Shown here: in pieces, positions 45,148 through 55,652 of the stretch
Numbering within the stretch: the first letter of the stretch is position 1
How the letters are laid out: each line of letters opens with the position of its first letter
Origin: Stereocaulon alpinum
Lineage: Eukaryota > Ascomycota > Lecanoromycetes > Lecanorales > Stereocaulaceae
Direction of reading: 5' to 3'
DNA length: 64,000 nucleotides
NCBI GenBank assembly: GCA_018257865.1
Contig: JAEUBA010000063.1
Coordinates: 62,001 to 126,000, forward strand
Notes under the pieces: generated by a model
What the model saw: only the letters and a program-made list of their open reading frames with translations
What the model was told of the DNA's origin: nothing
Database searches by the model: none
Translations under genes and position numbers: made by a program

Positions 45148-45244
45148 ATTTGGTGCCCTCGTGCTTAGTTATGATGTGCTGTGCTGTGTGAAGACTTTGA
45201 ACTTTCTACTCGCGAGGTTGGGAGAACATCCAAGGTAGGAGTAA

Positions 45245-45471
45245 GTTAGTAGTAGTAGTGACTATAGCGTGGAACTGATTCTGTTTGGATGTGTTCATGA
45301 AAGTCTGCATGGTTTTAGCTGAGGCTGACTTATTGGTCAGTTTGTCGCGAAGCAATAGATATGCTAGGACTTCCTTGAAATTTCTGGCATGGACGTTGAT
45401 TAGTAGCTGTTTGGAATTGATAGTCAGTATCAGTCATGATTGCTAGGGAATAGAGAGATTTGGCCACCTCA
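45245..45471. repeat. Diverged direct duplication, copy 2
   Basis: This is the second copy of the 44927-45147 segment, separated by 97 bases. Differences are mostly C/T and G/A transitions with a few small indels. Neither copy carries a coding frame. Confidence 0.85.
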
Positions 45472-46025
45472 AACTCAAACTCCATATGTGAACGATGAAT
45501 CTATGCTGATGCCATAACCAGCGTCGATTTGAGAAATAATTCCATTGCATGCCATCTACCTAACGTATGAGCTGAATAAGAGGAACAATCCCCTGTACTG
45601 AGCACCTATGAAAAACATCGCAAGAAACGATCGCTAACCCCACGGTCATGCCAATCCATCATAACCTTCCTGCCTCCTTAGAGAATGTGTCGAGTCACGG
45701 GAACGAACTCCCTGTCCCTGTAGTAACCATAATAACATCGCATGCTAAGAATCGCTCATGCCAATTCATGATAAACCTCCACCTAGAGAAGAAGGCTGGA
45801 TGATCACTGATCTGATCATCAAGCCATAAACGCTTCCTCCACTTATCATGATACGCAATATCGATCACGCATTTCATAAAGTGTCCGAAAGCAATGAAAG
45901 AACCACACCCTAATTTTGACTCCAGTCCTCACTCAGTACGCCTAGAAAACCTTGTTCTGACCCCAAGGATGTTTGTCAGATCCTCCTCGTAGCCTCGTTG
46001 TTAGATTCCCTCAGCGCTGCGCGAA
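45472..46025. other. Intergenic stretch downstream of the PWWP/BTB-like gene
   Basis: A short internal similarity is visible: GAATCGCTCATGCCAATTCATGATAA at about 45,750 against GATCGCTAACCCCACGGTCATGCCAATCCATCATAA at about 45,630, suggesting another small duplication. No gene is supportable. Confidence 0.4.
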
Positions 46026-47889
46026 TCATTTCAGCTTGGGTTCGAGCGATGCCTCTTTGCCATCTTCGGTTAGGTCCGCGACGGTGGGCTTCTTGTAATT
46101 TGTAGGAGGGGATGGGGCAGTGGGCTTCCTATGGTTCGTAGCAGAGGCTGATGCGGTGGCTGGTTTCATGACAGGCTTTTCTGCCTCTTTTTTGCGTGAC
46201 AATTTCTCCTTCTGCTTGTCAACAGCTTTCTCCTCCTCTCCGAATAGCTTCTCTTCGTCGGCCAACATCTTCTCATCGTCCGCTTTGTCCCCCCTAGTGA
46301 CGTTTTCAGAGAAAAAGGGGCCTTCCAATTTAACCTTTGCATCGTCCTCCTCTTTCTTGATCTCCACATCTGTGTCCATGTTCACGTCTGTCTCCGCTGG
46401 TCCAGCCAACAGCCTAAAAACGCCCTTCTCCAGACCCTCAATGCCTCTCATCACCTCTGCCATCTTCACCGTCTCCGCAAGGACTAAATCCCAGTAATGG
46501 TCTGCAAGATACTGCACCAAATACTGACGTAGATCGTCATCTGCCTTTTCGAAGTTAGATTCAACAACGCATAGGATGGCGAAAGCATGATGGGGGTCCC
46601 ATGTCGCCAGCGCCTTCAACTTGCGAAATGCTAGGTCTTGGAGACCAGGCAGCTCTAGCATTTGCGCAATGGAATAGATGGTAGCGGAGCGGACAGCCTC
46701 TCCACCGCGCTCGGCTTCAGTCAGTTCGATCGCTAGACGGACATATTCTGTTCCCTCGTCAAGAATGTTGGGATCGTATTCACCTCGCTCGAGGTACTGG
46801 CCGACAGGAAGGAATTCGTCTTCTTTCAGTGCCGATAGCAACGGAGACATCACATACCATCCATTCTCAGGATTGTAGGCAACGATGTTTGTAAGAAGGG
46901 GGCTTGCGTCTAGACCAGAGCGTTTGACGTTGAACTTCTTGTGAGGGTTATCGACGTAAATTATGACCCTGTGTGGGCTTGAAGAAATGAGTGTTAGGGG
47001 CATCTTAGGTATGTGTTGAACAACTTACTCGTCGAGGATTCCCTTCTTAGCCTCTCCCATAGGCGTAGCACGACCCACAGACTGACGCATTCCACTATCG
47101 GAGGAATTGATGGTGCCACTTCTGAAAAGATCTCTAGGTGGCATAGGGAAGCGTCCGGCAGTGTCAATCTTGGGTCTCTTGCGGACAGGTTTAGAGGTAG
47201 GCTCGCTGAACTCCTGTTTAATCCAGGGCATAGACTTGTTTTCCTCTTGAACGAAAAGATCACTGCTTTCCTCGTCATCTACCTCTTCTACACGGTAGCC
47301 TGGGGGACATTTTGACACTGGCGTTCCTTTACGCTTGCGTGTCACAGGTGCTGCAGCAATAGGTGCTCTTGACTGGGATCGCTTCAATGATTGCTGGTGG
47401 AGTCGGTCTTTGAAATATGGTAGTGCATCGATCACTTGGTATTGGAGGGCTTCGCGCCAAGCTTCTGCGAGCAAAGGATTCTCAGTTGAGAGGCGGATTA
47501 CTTGGCCAATCTCCTCGTCAAACGGCTCTAGGATCTTCCAAGGAGTCCAAGCGCTTGATGACAAGCGTTAGCCTAAAGCCTATAATGAGCAATGAATATA
47601 CGCACCATTTGTATCTTCCTAAGAGGAGGGTCGGATAGCACCTCTGGCCAACGCGATTCTCGCCGTTTTTGTAACCGTCCGCCCAAGTACCGTCTGGCTG
47701 ACGTGCGTTGGCGGGTCGTTGCTTCTTTACGTAGTACGTTTGCACCATCTCCTCGTCGCAGACAATCAGAGGCCAATCTTCGCCATCTTTTTTGATTGTC
47801 CAAAACTCTCCAGCAGCGGTCTCTGTTTGCGCACGGCTCACAATCGACCTATCAAATGGGGACGCTGCATAGGGGCTGTTATACGCCAT
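46026..47889 (-). CDS. PWWP-like and BTB-like nuclear protein (586 aa)
   Basis: Three exons join in phase: 47606-47889, 47029-47553 and 46026-46977, with introns of 52 and 51 bp. Residues about 25-125 resemble a PWWP domain: GEFWTIKKDGEDWPLIVCDE, a CYPTLLLGRYKW strand and the helix-leading AWTPWKILEPF. PWWP domains read methylated histone tails and DNA. A basic linker (VTRKRKGTP, RKRPKIDTAG) follows. The third exon begins a BTB-like fold: HRVIIYVDNPHKKFNVKRSGL, PLLTNIVA, then DEFLPVGQYLERGEYDPNIL. The last 130 residues are Lys/Glu-rich with SUMO-like VKLE and IKKE motifs. A chromatin-associated role is inferred. The BTB assignment is weaker than the PWWP one because the H-x-x-L motif is altered. 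Confidence 0.78.
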
Positions 47890-48872
47890 TGAATCTTAAG
47901 TTATGTGGCTTGGCTTGTATGTGAGTCGTATGTAATAAAAGATTCGTAGCTTGATCGAAGGACGGACGAGTACTGAACAAAGTGATGTTAAGGTTGATGG
48001 GAAAGAGGGGAAGGTGAAGAGGTGAATCAGATGATGCAATGAATAGAAACTCATAGAACAGGTCGGACTCTCTGGCAATGTGATTGTGGCTTTGACCCGG
48101 ATGATCGAGGCGGCACTGAGCAGGCGTTGATAGATAGATCGGTATCCAGGTGGCCCGGACAAGAAAACCAGTCCGCAAGGCTATTATACTTGGTAACAGC
48201 TTGGACCAGTGTATGAGGGGGACTCAATTTGTACTGAGGAAGTGAAAGCAGCGACGGGATAGCCATAGGTTCTGGAATAGAGTTATAACGTGGATGTTGG
48301 TGGACTAATTCCAACTTTGGACAAGACGTAGTAGGCACTGTCGTAACCAGTTAATCCGGTTGCACAATATGTGAAGATAGGCACCGTCAGGATCCGCTGA
48401 CAGAGATAAAATTACAAAAAATCTAGGCTATTAGTCCAACTGGAGCAACAGCTAAGCAGAGTGAAGGCGCACTATACTTCAGCATATCTACCGTCCGGCT
48501 TGAAGGCTTGAGGCCTTGACGGAACAGTAACAAGACGGTACCTTCACAGCAATCGATAGTACAATCATTTAATAGGCTGGTGTATGGAAGGTTTTGCAGT
48601 CGCGGCGTAAGCTGTTAAATAAATCTCCATGCTGCTGAGTGGTCGATAGAATTTGAGTGCAGGAAAATGCCAACATGGTTGGAAGTCAGCCCATGATATA
48701 CGTCAAGGGGAAAGGCAAGACTTGTCTAGGGTCCATGAAGATAGGAGAAATACGAGATACAACCTAGTCCCGCAGTGTGTCAAGATACGGACAGTGTCAG
48801 AGGCTGAATACATGGATTTCTCTAGGATCATAGGGTTCTTGATGTTCCATGCTCAATCGGCTTGATACATAG
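47890..48872. other. 5' flank of the PWWP/BTB-like gene and 3' flank of the AIG1-like gene
   Basis: No supportable gene. Frames at 47879-48178 and 48051-48338 are C/T-rich leader-type sequence. AGGCTGGTGTAT occurs near 48,573, matching words near 500 and 880. Confidence 0.4.
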
Positions 48873-49847
48873 TCAACGTCCTCTATGGTCACATTGCGCC
48901 TTCCGAGCTATTCTCTCCCGTAACGCATGCAATGCTCGCTGAGTCATGAAAATATTCACCGTTAGAGAGGATATGTAGGTGTATGTTTGAAGTATTGTTC
49001 GCCAGTCCTCTGTGGAGTTGAAGTAGCCATAGACATATTGGCCAGTGATGTAACGGCCGAGGACTGCCCACAAGACATACGCCATGCAGATCGCGGTAAT
49101 ACCCTTTAGATGAAATTCCAGCGGCTACTTGCATTAGCATGAAGTTGGCAAACAATGGCAAAACGTTACCTTCTGTTTCTGTACACTGCTGATTACCATT
49201 ACTTCCAGAAGAGCGACTGCGGAATTGAGAATGGTAAAATTTGCAATCTTGAAATACTGCAGGAACCTGGGCCACGACAGCGGATCTGGTTGGAAGTCCA
49301 GAGGGAATAGGAAAAGCCAATAGACAGTTGTGGTTACCAGAGGGAAAATGATTGCCGCAGTGTAGAAAAGAGAGAAAGCCAGGCGCCTTTTAGAGTTGAC
49401 GTCGGTGTTCTTAGGAATTGAGAAAGCGTCCTGTATATTTGCGAGGACTCTACCCTTGGCTTGTTCATGGGGCGGCAGTCGATGATGTGGCCCAGTGAGG
49501 TGCTCGAAGGCCCAGATCTGCACCAAGATGATTAGCCAAGAGGTATGACTTTTCCCTGGTCGTTAAAAAACACCTACGGCTGTAATCCAATAGTATATGG
49601 TCTGGATGACGAAGCTGATAAGGCTGGCGTCGAAGGGAAGGAACCTTGCGATTACCCTATTCTCAGGTCTACTCTCGCGAACAATGCCAAATACCAGAGT
49701 GGTGGTCAGGTACAGCGCAAGGAAGCTTCGCGTGAAGAACAACGCCCTTTGACCCATGTAATACCAGGGTGAATGGCAGACGCGTTGGAAGATGGAGTGT
49801 TCATGAGGTCTGTTCGGTCGAGGCAAAAGGGATGTTGTTTCCGCCAT
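48873..49847 (-). CDS. FAR-17a/AIG1-like polytopic membrane protein (282 aa)
   Basis: Three exons join in phase 0: 49578-49847, 49170-49517 and 48873-49103. The product begins MAETTSLLPRPNRPHEHS and has five or six hydrophobic segments: FFTRSFLALYLTTTLVFGIV, LISFVIQTIYYWITAVIWAF, LFYTAAIIFPLVTTTVYWLF, NFTILNSAVALLEVMVIS, AICMAYVLWAVLGRYITGQY and YISSLTVNIF. The order SPW..G.RA.F, then a YYW pair, FYT..I.FPL..T.VYW and a late VLW/RY segment matches the fungal FAR-17a/AIG1-like family. Mammalian members (AIG1, ADTRP) are threonine hydrolases of bioactive lipids. The key Thr and His could not be located with confidence, so enzymatic activity is unproven. The upstream ATG at 50,000 would add an unlikely extension and was not used. 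Confidence 0.72.
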
Positions 49848-50932
49848 AGTAGCAGACCGCAGTAGGTGCCTGTCAATGTCGCACTCTTGGAGGTCGTGCT
49901 CGAAAGTATTGAGGAGTGAGTCTAGGAATCCGGTATGATGTACAATATAGAATGAATGGGACGACGATAGGCGGAATGGTGCGTGGAGGAATGTTGACAT
50001 AGGTTATACATAGCATGGATAAGGAGAGGAAAAAAGGATATGACCGGTGTACAAACCCAAGGAAGGAACGAATGAGCGATGGAAGTATTCTTGCAATATG
50101 GAAAGAAGGAGCCATGTCTGCTTGAAAGGTCCGAAGACCCACACTGGCCCATCGACTCACTGAGATCATATCGACTCTCAACCATCTGCATTTGAATATT
50201 CTGAGAGCTTGCAAATGAACGACCATGTCATTTTGTTTGAGCGTGTCTCTACAGGTCTTCAATAGGGAACGGCACCAGGGCATTGAAAGAAAGGATGGAG
50301 AGCATGCTTCGAAGAAGCTTCAATTGCACGCGTATGTTCCATAACGTTTCACAATTGCCCTGCTTGACAGCCTGACAGAACGTCTTCTTATCCCTTGAGA
50401 GCCAGCATTAATGTCGAAAAGGAGCCCAACATCGTTCTCCGCACAAACACGCTAAAAGAGTTCCCCTGCTGACTGGCCAACCCCCCTAATTGGCTAGCTC
50501 CGAGTGGTTACAGTAAGCTCCCCAGAAGGTCTCATTTCATACTTCCGGGGTCTCACCCTGGGCTTACTTAGATACCACATCATTGATGACTATAATCCGC
50601 GAAAGAGAAACGTGGTGGCTAATCTTTTGGTATATGAAGTTTTCAGTATTACAAGCGGTACAACTTTGTACGGGAAGATAACCTATCAAAACTTTCACGT
50701 GATGAGTTAGGTGTGGTAAGTTAGGGGGTTTGGCTAGATAGTGGGTGAACCCCTTCTACTAAACGCCAAGCCTATCAGCCTTACGAGCACCTGCAACGTT
50801 TCCGAATCGCTTCAACTTGCGCAGCTCTCAACAAATATGGCCCGGTGACAAAGACGCCAACATCTCTGACAGCAGCGCCTTTAGGCTTCTTCTACGTTTA
50901 CCCCCCAACTATTCTCCCTCCTAAGCGCCACC
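49848..50932. promoter_or_regulatory. Divergent region between the AIG1-like gene and SEC11
   Basis: This contains the promoters of both divergent genes. It also contains an imperfect inverted pair, CCAACCCCCCTAA near 50,480 and TTAGGGGGTTTGG near 50,719, about 240 bases apart; see findings. No coding frame is supportable. Confidence 0.4.
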
Positions 50933-51517
50933 ATGTTCTCCGCGCTCTCCTCCCTCCAACCACGGCAATTCCTAACCCAAATTCTCAACTTCGCCCTCGT
51001 GCTCTCGACAGCCTTCATGTTATGGAAGGGCCTTTCCGTCGCCACCGATTCCCCCTCGCCCATTGTTGTCGTTCTTTCAGGAAGTATGGAGCCAGCGTTT
51101 CAGAGGGGGGATCTACTATTCTTATGGAACAGAGGGATGAACACACAGATCGGGGAGGTGGTTGTGTACAACGTTAAGGGAAAGGATATTCCAATTGTGC
51201 ATCGGGTTGTCAGGAGGTATGGCGGAGGGTGAGTACACCAGAGGATTGAGGCAAAGGGGAGGCACAGAGGCTGACGGAGTGTGAATAGGGAACAGCCATT
51301 GAAGCTGCTTACGAAGGGGGATAACAATCTGGCTGATGATACAGAATTGTATGCGAGAGGGCAGGATTATTTGGAGAGGTCACAGGATATCATTGGGAGT
51401 GTGGTGGGATATGTGCCGTCTGTGGGATATGTGACGATATTATTGTCAGAGCATCCATGGTTGAAGACAGTTATGCTGGGTATTATGGGCATTATGGTTG
51501 TATTGCAGAGGGAATAG
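50933..51517 (+). CDS. SEC11: Signal peptidase complex catalytic subunit SEC11 (174 aa)
   Basis: Two exons, 50933-51228 and 51289-51517 (donor GTGAGT, acceptor TAG). The product is the size of yeast Sec11 and has its full motif set: an N-terminal membrane anchor (QILNFALVLSTAFMLWKGL), the nucleophile Ser51 in LSGSMEP, the RGDLL box, His90 in IVHRVV, and Asp110 and Asp116 in KGDNN..DDTELY. A C-terminal hydrophobic segment (LKTVMLGIMGIMVVL) ends the protein. It is the ER membrane protease that removes signal peptides from secreted proteins, such as the expansin-like and aspartyl-protease-like products in this window. The start ATG follows CCACC and lies just before the membrane anchor. Confidence 0.97.
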
Positions 51518-51778
51518 ACTGTTGCATTGAACTTAAAAGCTGGTGTTGGAATCTGCTGATTGGTCGTACCTCGCCCTTATGTTCCAGATCTCGGGTACAT
51601 TACCCACTCAACAATGCGTATTCTGACCTCGATACGCAGAAATATGCTGCTTGGCCTAACTTATCCTCCAAATATAGTTTCTGTCTTTCGCTAAATTGTC
51701 CTCCGAAGACTGCGCGTGCTATTTACTGAATCCGCGCCACAACATCTTGAGAACGGACAGGGCCAACATTGAGCAGAC

Positions 51779-53224
51779 TCAAGCCGGGATCATAGATCCA
51801 AAATCGTCGAGCTTGAAGCGCATGCCATTGACGCTACGCTTGAAGCCTTCGCGGACGATCTGGAACTGGGAATCATATGCAAGAGAGCCTGGTGCTTCAT
51901 AGCCAAAGTCAGTCTGAACTTCCACCATTAGCTCCGTGTTGCGACGGGTAGGAAGTCTGATCAAGAAACAGCGCCTTCGAACCTCGGCTTTCCATAGAAC
52001 GGAGACGATGGGGATCTCGTCGTTGGGGAGTGTACGATAACCGTCAGCGAGCTGGAAGTCGCAACATTCTTCGAGCTTATCCAAGACAGCTTTGAGAGAA
52101 GGCGTATACTCCCGACTGTAAGACCTCGAGCGTGGGCTATACATTTCGATGACAATCGTCACCTTCTTGATAAATTTGGCCTTACTACCAAGCCCATGCA
52201 GACGGCAAGTAATCCATGTGGCTTTGTCATTCCCATTGCGGGTGGCGTTCCTTTCGTGACGCCATCTAGAGGAAGTTTCGAGTTCAAGGGAGCCGCAACC
52301 GTAGAGGACGGGAAGGATTTCCTCGCTCATCTGGTGATTGACCATAAGAAGGGGAAGACTTGAAGATGGTAACACAGTGTTGGAATCGTACGAATCAAAT
52401 CCTCTTATACCCTGTATAGCTTTTCGAGCTACGGTGTGCATCGGATCATGTATCACTTCCCACTTCGCCAGAGGCAGGTTTCGGTATATCATGAGTTTCA
52501 CCTCTAGGGGAAGGCGATTAAGGAAGTTGACAGGCGTCGATGTCAGCTTGTGGTGGCGCTGAAACCACTGGTTCATGCGCACCGCGAATTCATCCGCGTC
52601 CGGCAGACGACTTAGCCCTACGACGAAGATGGTGATCTTGAGTCCAATAAGGCCTTTGAGAGTAAAGCCGAAGGCCTTGGATACGACGCCTTTCTTTGAA
52701 CGCTTGGCTCCTGGCGCAGCTTCGAACTCAAAGCGGATATCATTGATGGCCCTGGAAGGCTGTGTAGCCAACTTTGCTAGCATCTGGAGCAGCATGCTGG
52801 CACTCTCTTTGTTATGCCAGTCCAGGTCGCAGGTGATCGTACGGATGTGGCCGACATAAGCGGGCTTGATGTGATTCAGTAAGGCCAGAGCGACATCACA
52901 GCCATGGATAACGTGATCTTTTCTAGGGGTGCTAGACTTGAAATTGAAACGAGTCTGGTTCAAAATCTGGGTGTTAATCTTGTCGATAACGCCAGGCAAG
53001 CTCGTGAGCATGAATGTCGTAGATGGTTTCTTTGGCCATTTAGCGGGATTAGAGCCTAGAAAGTCAAGATCGACTGGTTGGGGTATCATGTATGCGAAGA
53101 TCATGGCCCGGACTTTGGATGGGAGACCGTCCAGGCGCTTCGTAAAGTTGGACGATGCCATGGCCAGCGCAGATACTTCAGATTTATGATCCTCAACCGA
53201 AGTCGAAGGCTTAGACGCTGTCAT
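51779..53224 (-). CDS. Protein with two F-box-like segments, function unknown (481 aa)
   Basis: A single exon is called from the ATG at 53,224; the frame is open up to an alternative ATG at 53,314 whose 30 extra residues look non-conserved. Two F-box-like helices are visible: LPSKVRAMIFAYMIP near residue 34 and LNRLPLEVKLMIYRNLPLAKW near residue 236. Each is followed by a similar-sized region with VNHQMSEEILPVLYG-type features, typical of dothideomycete F-box-like proteins. This suggests an internal duplication of one module. A role as an SCF adaptor is possible but not demonstrated. There is no transmembrane segment or enzyme motif. Confidence 0.75.
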   Translation of the reverse strand: MTASKPSTSVEDHKSEVSALAMASSNFTKRLDGLPSKVRAMIFAYMIPQPVDLDFLGSNPAKWPKKPSTTFMLTSLPGVIDKINTQILNQTRFNFKSSTPRKDHVIHGCDVALALLNHIKPAYVGHIRTITCDLDWHNKESASMLLQMLAKLATQPSRAINDIRFEFEAAPGAKRSKKGVVSKAFGFTLKGLIGLKITIFVVGLSRLPDADEFAVRMNQWFQRHHKLTSTPVNFLNRLPLEVKLMIYRNLPLAKWEVIHDPMHTVARKAIQGIRGFDSYDSNTVLPSSSLPLLMVNHQMSEEILPVLYGCGSLELETSSRWRHERNATRNGNDKATWITCRLHGLGSKAKFIKKVTIVIEMYSPRSRSYSREYTPSLKAVLDKLEECCDFQLADGYRTLPNDEIPIVSVLWKAEVRRRCFLIRLPTRRNTELMVEVQTDFGYEAPGSLAYDSQFQIVREGFKRSVNGMRFKLDDFGSMIPA

Positions 53225-54305
53225 GCTTGTGGAGAGTGTGTCTGACCTGCAAAGTGTGAGCGAGTATGGAGATTGCCAAGCTATAGAGTGGCCGTTGAGA
53301 AAGATCACCTTCACTGGTTACGAGCCAAGTGGTATCAAAAGTATCGATGTTAGTGACCCTCGATATGATCACCTTCAGTGGCAGTGAGCCAAATGTTTGT
53401 ATGTATTGTGACGGGGCTCAAAAGGTATTACCCTTGTAAAGATCACCTTTCTATATCAAGCCGAGTGTCGTCGAACGTGTTATGGCTGATGCAATCTTAC
53501 AACCCCGAATGAGAGAGAGTGAATACTTGAAAGGCGATGAGGTTGCTTCACTCTGATCAAAAGCAACTAATATCTGGTCAAATATTCTGACATTGTAGAT
53601 AAGTGTCAAGAGCAAGGAGTAGTAAAGGCGCGGTGCATTGCGAAAGATACATGTAGGCACAACTATTGGGTACATGTTGAAAACACGAAATAGAGGCGAG
53701 GGTGATTCTTCCGATGACGGGACTATACATGCAACGTACAGAGCCTTTGTTCGTAGTATGAGGAGTTATATGGACCGATTGATCGCTAGGTCCTCGTGCT
53801 AGATTGCAACCGGCTAGCCATCCAGAAATCGACCACAGGAGAATTAACAAACACTTAACCTTATACAAGCAAGTGTGCATCTCTATAGAAGAACACCAGG
53901 GTGGTCGTGGTGGTCGGGCAACGTTGGGGTCACTCGAAGTTGACTTGTCATTTGTAGAGGACTAATACGGATCTAACTCAGCCGCTGCCTGGGCATGCGA
54001 GGCATGGTCCCTCTCAGAGCCATTACACAAGTACCTTACTGCATCCGAAACACTGAATCACAAATAATGAAGGCGGGGACTTTGGTCAGAAGACTGAAAC
54101 AGTCATCACCGTGTACTACTACCTCTCCAATTTTCAATTCGAAAAAATCTCCCCATCTTCTTAACTTCTCATAAAGCTTCAACCCCGCGCTCCTTCAACA
54201 TCGAAAGGCTACCAACCAACTACATCGACCATCTTCAAGTACATCAGCCCATATTTTCTCAGATCATTATCAACACTCGTCTAGACATAACATCACACAG
54301 GGACC
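53225..54305. promoter_or_regulatory. Divergent region between the F-box-like and E2 genes
   Basis: It contains a loosely repeated element, GATCACCTT...GG...GAGCCAAG/AATG, at about 53,304, 53,369 and 53,441, spaced roughly 65-70 bases, just upstream of the minus-strand gene. The E2 leader (54,180-54,300) is C/T/A-rich. No gene is supportable. Confidence 0.4.
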
Positions 54306-54870
54306 ATGGCACAAAAACGAATTGCGAAGGTGTGTTCACCCACGGTGTCTACGCCTGCAAGTACTAAGATCCACACTAGGAGTACAGCGAGCTCCAGAAG
54401 AACCCTCTACCTGGAATGAAGATCAGCCTACCCTCAGAGGCAGACATGCATCAGTGGCAGATACTCATCGACGGCCCCAAAGGCTCTGCTTACGAAGTAC
54501 GACCCTCCAGCCCAACACTAAGGTCAAATGCCATCTGTCTAACACTGTTTAGGGTGGAGTGTTCACTCTTCAGCTCAGTCTGCCCACGGAATATCCATTC
54601 AAACCCCCAACCTTGAGCTTCAAAACAAAGATATACCATCCAAATGTGACCAACGATGATAAAGGGAGCATGTGCCTTGGAATGTTACGCGCCGATGAGT
54701 GGAAGCCGTCTTCAAAGATCGACGCTGTTCTAGGTTTCGCCAGACGACTGTTGTCCGAGCCTCAGCCCGACGATGCTGTAGAAGGAGGTATTGCAAGAGA
54801 ATTCAAGGAGAACAAGAAGGAGTTCATCAAGAACGCGAAAGCCTGGACCAAGCAATACGCGAAGAAGTGA
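54306..54870 (+). CDS. Ubiquitin-conjugating enzyme E2, class I (152 aa)
   Basis: Three exons in phase 0: 54306-54329, 54380-54496 and 54553-54870. The product is a bare UBC domain starting MAQKRIAKEYSELQKNPLPG. It has LPTEYPFKPP, the HPN motif (76-78) and the active-site Cys88 in GSMCLGMLR. DEWKPSSKIDAVL and a C-terminal KAWTKQYAKK helix complete the fold. The enzyme accepts ubiquitin from E1 and passes it to substrates through E3 ligases. The overall pattern lies near the UBE2D/Ubc4 and UBE2L types, but ML after CLG and the SEPQPDDAVEGGIAREF ending are not those of canonical Ubc4. The exact orthologue is left open. Confidence 0.93.
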
Positions 54871-55652
54871 TAAGGTGCATGGGTAGGTGCCTAGCGACAA
54901 CGGTGGGATGGGTTGCTTGACTATGGAATGTTATTTTTGCGTGCATGCACCAGTGGGCGTTGGGGTGTTTGGACGTTCACGATAGAGCAAGGTCGTCTAC
55001 AAATACAAGCTTCCGGATGTAGTGGCCGGGGCCCATCTCCCATTTCTAGGTTACCTAAATTTGAGCCAAGCTACATATCTAGCCCACGGTATCAGTCCAA
55101 GCTGGCCTTCTATTGTTGTATGACTTCTATTTTAGGAGATTGTCCGCCCTCCTGCACCAGAGAGAGGTACTCGTCCCAATCCTAGTTCATATGACCTAGG
55201 AACAGCCCAGATTTTGCAATACCTTGTCGATAAATACCTTGTCGATAAAGCCTTAAGAGCACACTAACAGACTAGGTTTCAGATCTCTAATAGTCCAACA
55301 TTTATAGACTCGACACCTATCATGATTTGTCGAATCAGTAAGTATAAGCGCGCGACTCGGTAAGCCTAACCCAATATAATGTAAGCTCCAAGCGAACCAG
55401 GCAGATCAGTCCCAAGAACTTCTTCAAGGCTGTGCCGCAGATGGGGCGCTCAGCCGCATATGAAGGGGCCAAATCATTTGTGTCCTGGAAGGATGCTGAA
55501 GAAAACAATTGGAAGATGCGCGTGGAGCATGGCGCAGAATTTGCTGCTGCGTACGTCGTCTGTCAATTGGATTGTCGTTGTTGCACACTGTTATGATAAA
55601 TTGCTGAACATACGTTCCTTGTGCACAACGACTCTCGTGCCATAGGCTCGGC
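54871..55652. other. Intergenic region with a short tandem repeat and an orphan open segment
   Basis: A 15-base unit TACCTTGTCGATAAA is perfectly duplicated at 55220-55249. From about 55,390 to 55,553 one frame reads coherently (for example RQISPKNFFKAVPQM and GAKSFVSWKDAEENNW) up to a possible GTACGT donor at 55,553. Spliced to the TAG acceptor before 55,646 it would join the next gene in phase, but it does not look like the signal peptide expected there. Confidence 0.4.
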
